From contig CBDASI010000002.1 in the NCBI GenBank assembly GCA_965199585.1, positions 682,001 to 746,000 of the forward strand: a stretch of DNA of 64,000 nucleotides, read 5' to 3'. Positions within the stretch are counted from its first letter, which is position 1; each line of letters opens with the position of its first letter. Under the pieces are notes generated by a model. The model saw only the letters and a list, made by a program, of their open reading frames with translations, was not told the origin of the DNA and ran no database searches. The translations under genes and the position numbers were made by a program. The stretch is from JAVVHH01 sp965199585. Its GTDB lineage: Bacteria > Pseudomonadota > Alphaproteobacteria > Acetobacterales > Acetobacteraceae. This document shows, piece by piece, positions 62,547-64,000 of the stretch.

Positions 62547-64000
62547 ACCACTCCAGCCAAATTCAGCCCGGCGATGTAATGGTCCAGATGCTCCCGCCGT
62601 GCGAACGGCGCGCTCAGGCGAAAGCTTTTGATGTTGAAGTCCGGTTCGAGCTGGAGCAGGCGACGATGCACGACGACAGCCTCGCGCTGCTCGCCGAGAT
62701 GGCCGAGCGCGGCCAAGTAGGGCTTGTAGGCGGCCGAGAAGCGCGGATGCAGTTGAGTGACCTTGCGTCCGATCTCGGCGGCGGCCTCGTGCCGACCGCT
62801 CAGCAACTCGACGATGATCGCCGCACCATCGGCGAAGAAACTATGGGGATCTCGCGGGGCCAGCCGGCGACAATGCTCGATGCGCCGCCGGGCTTCGTCG
62901 AGGTTTCCTTTGTAGGCCTGCGCGACCCCGCTCAGGTGCCATGCCAACGGTAGGCTCGGGTTGATCGCCAGCGCCCGCTCGTGCAACGGCAGGGCCTCGT
63001 CCAGTCGCCGGTGCAGGAACGCACGGACGTGCCCGGCGATCGTCAGCCCGCGAGCGTCGTTCGGGTCCAGCATCACAGCGTATTCGGCGACCTCGCCGGC
63101 ACGGATGATGCTGGCGCGGGCATCGCGTGCCCAGCCTTGGCCGACGAGGAAGACGTGCCACAGCGCCAGCCAGCTATAGGCGGAGCTGTAATCCGGTTCG
63201 CGCTCGATGACCCGGCTCAGCAACCCGCCGGCCTCGTTGAACGATCGGCGGTCCAGCAGATGGATCAGCGAGATGGCCCGCAACAGCAGCACGTAGGCAC
63301 CCTCGTCGACGTCACCGATCCGCCGCAGCCGCTCGGCGGAGATGGTCGGCAACTCCGGCTCCAGCCCGGCGGCCACGAGGGCTGCGACGTCCTGCTGAAT
63401 ATGGAACATGTCGTCGTGTTCGTAGTCGAAGTGCGATGACCAACAGACCACGCCGGACGGCATCTCGATCAGGCGCACTGCGACGCGGACCCGCTCGCCC
63501 AAGCGCTGCATCGATCCCTCGACACGGAAATCGAGCCCGGTCTCGTTCGCGCCCGCAGACGGCGAACGCACCTGCGACACGACACTGACACCGCGGATGC
63601 GCCCCAACGACGTCGCCAGTTCCTCGGCCACCGCGCAGGCCAGTTCCGTATCCGCACCCACCGCATGGAGCGCCGTCACGCCGATGATCACGCCGCGCTT
63701 AATCGCCACCTTCGCCCGCGCCGCATCAGGCACGGCGTCGTCGCGTCTCACTCGATGCTGGCATCGGATCGATTGCAGCCAGTCATCGAGCGCCGGGTCG
63801 ATCCCGTCGAGGTCCGGGGCGATCTCGCCAACGACCGATAACGGTACCGGGAGGCTCTCGTCGCTCGTCAGCAGGTCGACCGTGACGGCGCCAGGCCGAA
63901 GGGTCACGCGGTCGGGCGTAACCTGTATGAAGTCGGCATCGCCCAGGGCGTCGCGCAGGCCGAGCCGAAGCGTGCTGAGCGTATCGCGAAGACGGGCGAG
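62543..64000 (-). CDS. BTAD/TPR regulator, C-terminal part (runs off window)
   Basis: The frame is open to base 64000, so the N-terminus is missing. The visible part begins with a SARP/BTAD-like winged-helix end (ADFIQVTPDRVTLRPG), then an adenylate-cyclase-like alpha/beta segment (ELATSLGRIRGVSVVSQVRS; GLDFRVEGSMQRLGERVRVAVRLIEM), as in CadC/TolB-type regulators, and five or more TPR-like helical repeats. It probably regulates transcription of nearby genes. It is convergent with the DUF6065 gene with a 4-bp overlap. Confidence 0.7.
   Translation of the reverse strand, partial: LARLRDTLSTLRLGLRDALGDADFIQVTPDRVTLRPGAVTVDLLTSDESLPVPLSVVGEIAPDLDGIDPALDDWLQSIRCQHRVRRDDAVPDAARAKVAIKRGVIIGVTALHAVGADTELACAVAEELATSLGRIRGVSVVSQVRSPSAGANETGLDFRVEGSMQRLGERVRVAVRLIEMPSGVVCWSSHFDYEHDDMFHIQQDVAALVAAGLEPELPTISAERLRRIGDVDEGAYVLLLRAISLIHLLDRRSFNEAGGLLSRVIEREPDYSSAYSWLALWHVFLVGQGWARDARASIIRAGEVAEYAVMLDPNDARGLTIAGHVRAFLHRRLDEALPLHERALAINPSLPLAWHLSGVAQAYKGNLDEARRRIEHCRRLAPRDPHSFFADGAAIIVELLSGRHEAAAEIGRKVTQLHPRFSAAYKPYLAALGHLGEQREAVVVHRRLLQLEPDFNIKSFRLSAPFARREHLDHYIAGLNLAGVV

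Overview
The window is GC-rich DNA from an alphaproteobacterium, probably of the Rhodospirillales/Acetobacteraceae type. This is inferred from gene content and order (lgt end, MidA-type methyltransferase, pgeF; rplY, pth, ychF), codon use and the density of ABC transporters. No rRNA or species marker is present, so the placement is tentative. The two flanks are ordinary chromosome; the middle 28 kb (17428-45381) is a genomic island inserted in a tRNA-Leu gene.

Left chromosome (1-17416): end of lgt, a MidA-like methyltransferase, pgeF, a lipoprotein, prs, a histidine phosphatase, an AlgD-like sugar-nucleotide dehydrogenase overlapping a glycosyltransferase, a small exported protein, rplY with a structured leader, pth and ychF, two small stress/envelope genes, a five-gene peptide-type ABC importer operon on the minus strand, a class III CoA-transferase and a DUF3830 protein.

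Island (17428-45381): bounded by 54-bp copies of the 3' part of tRNA-Leu(UAA), with a third, inverted copy in the middle (38348-38401). It carries a primase/DUF927-helicase replication pair, a string of small unknown genes, a serine recombinase beside a large hairpin, a type I-G CRISPR-Cas effector operon (cas3, csb3, csb1, csb2) with a 9-repeat array but no cas1/cas2/cas4, and a tight three-gene operon of protein kinase, UvrD-like ATPase and an unknown 467-aa protein. The island ends with a tyrosine integrase that is present twice. Two pairs of apparently indel-free inverted repeats (2042 bp and 1456 bp) show that the inside holds an inverted copy of the element's own circle junction. This means a rearranged dimer or an assembly artefact; if real, it places two modules between inverted att sites. 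No capsid, portal, terminase or conjugation genes were seen, so the element resembles a phage satellite or replicating integrative island loaded with defence genes.

Right chromosome (45325-64000): intact tRNA-Leu, a 2-hydroxyacid dehydrogenase, a trypsin-like protease next to a class A penicillin-binding protein, an MscS channel gene with a frameshift, a Ca2+/H+ exchanger, TspO, an amidase with its AtzG-like partner, a YbfB-type MFS transporter and an ABC importer that combines NitT/TauT-type permease and ATPase with a peptide-type binding protein. The end of the window has an MFS exporter, a small protein made of three 20-residue GGQGPxFR repeats, a frameshifted DUF6065 gene and the C-terminal part of a BTAD/TPR regulator running off the window.
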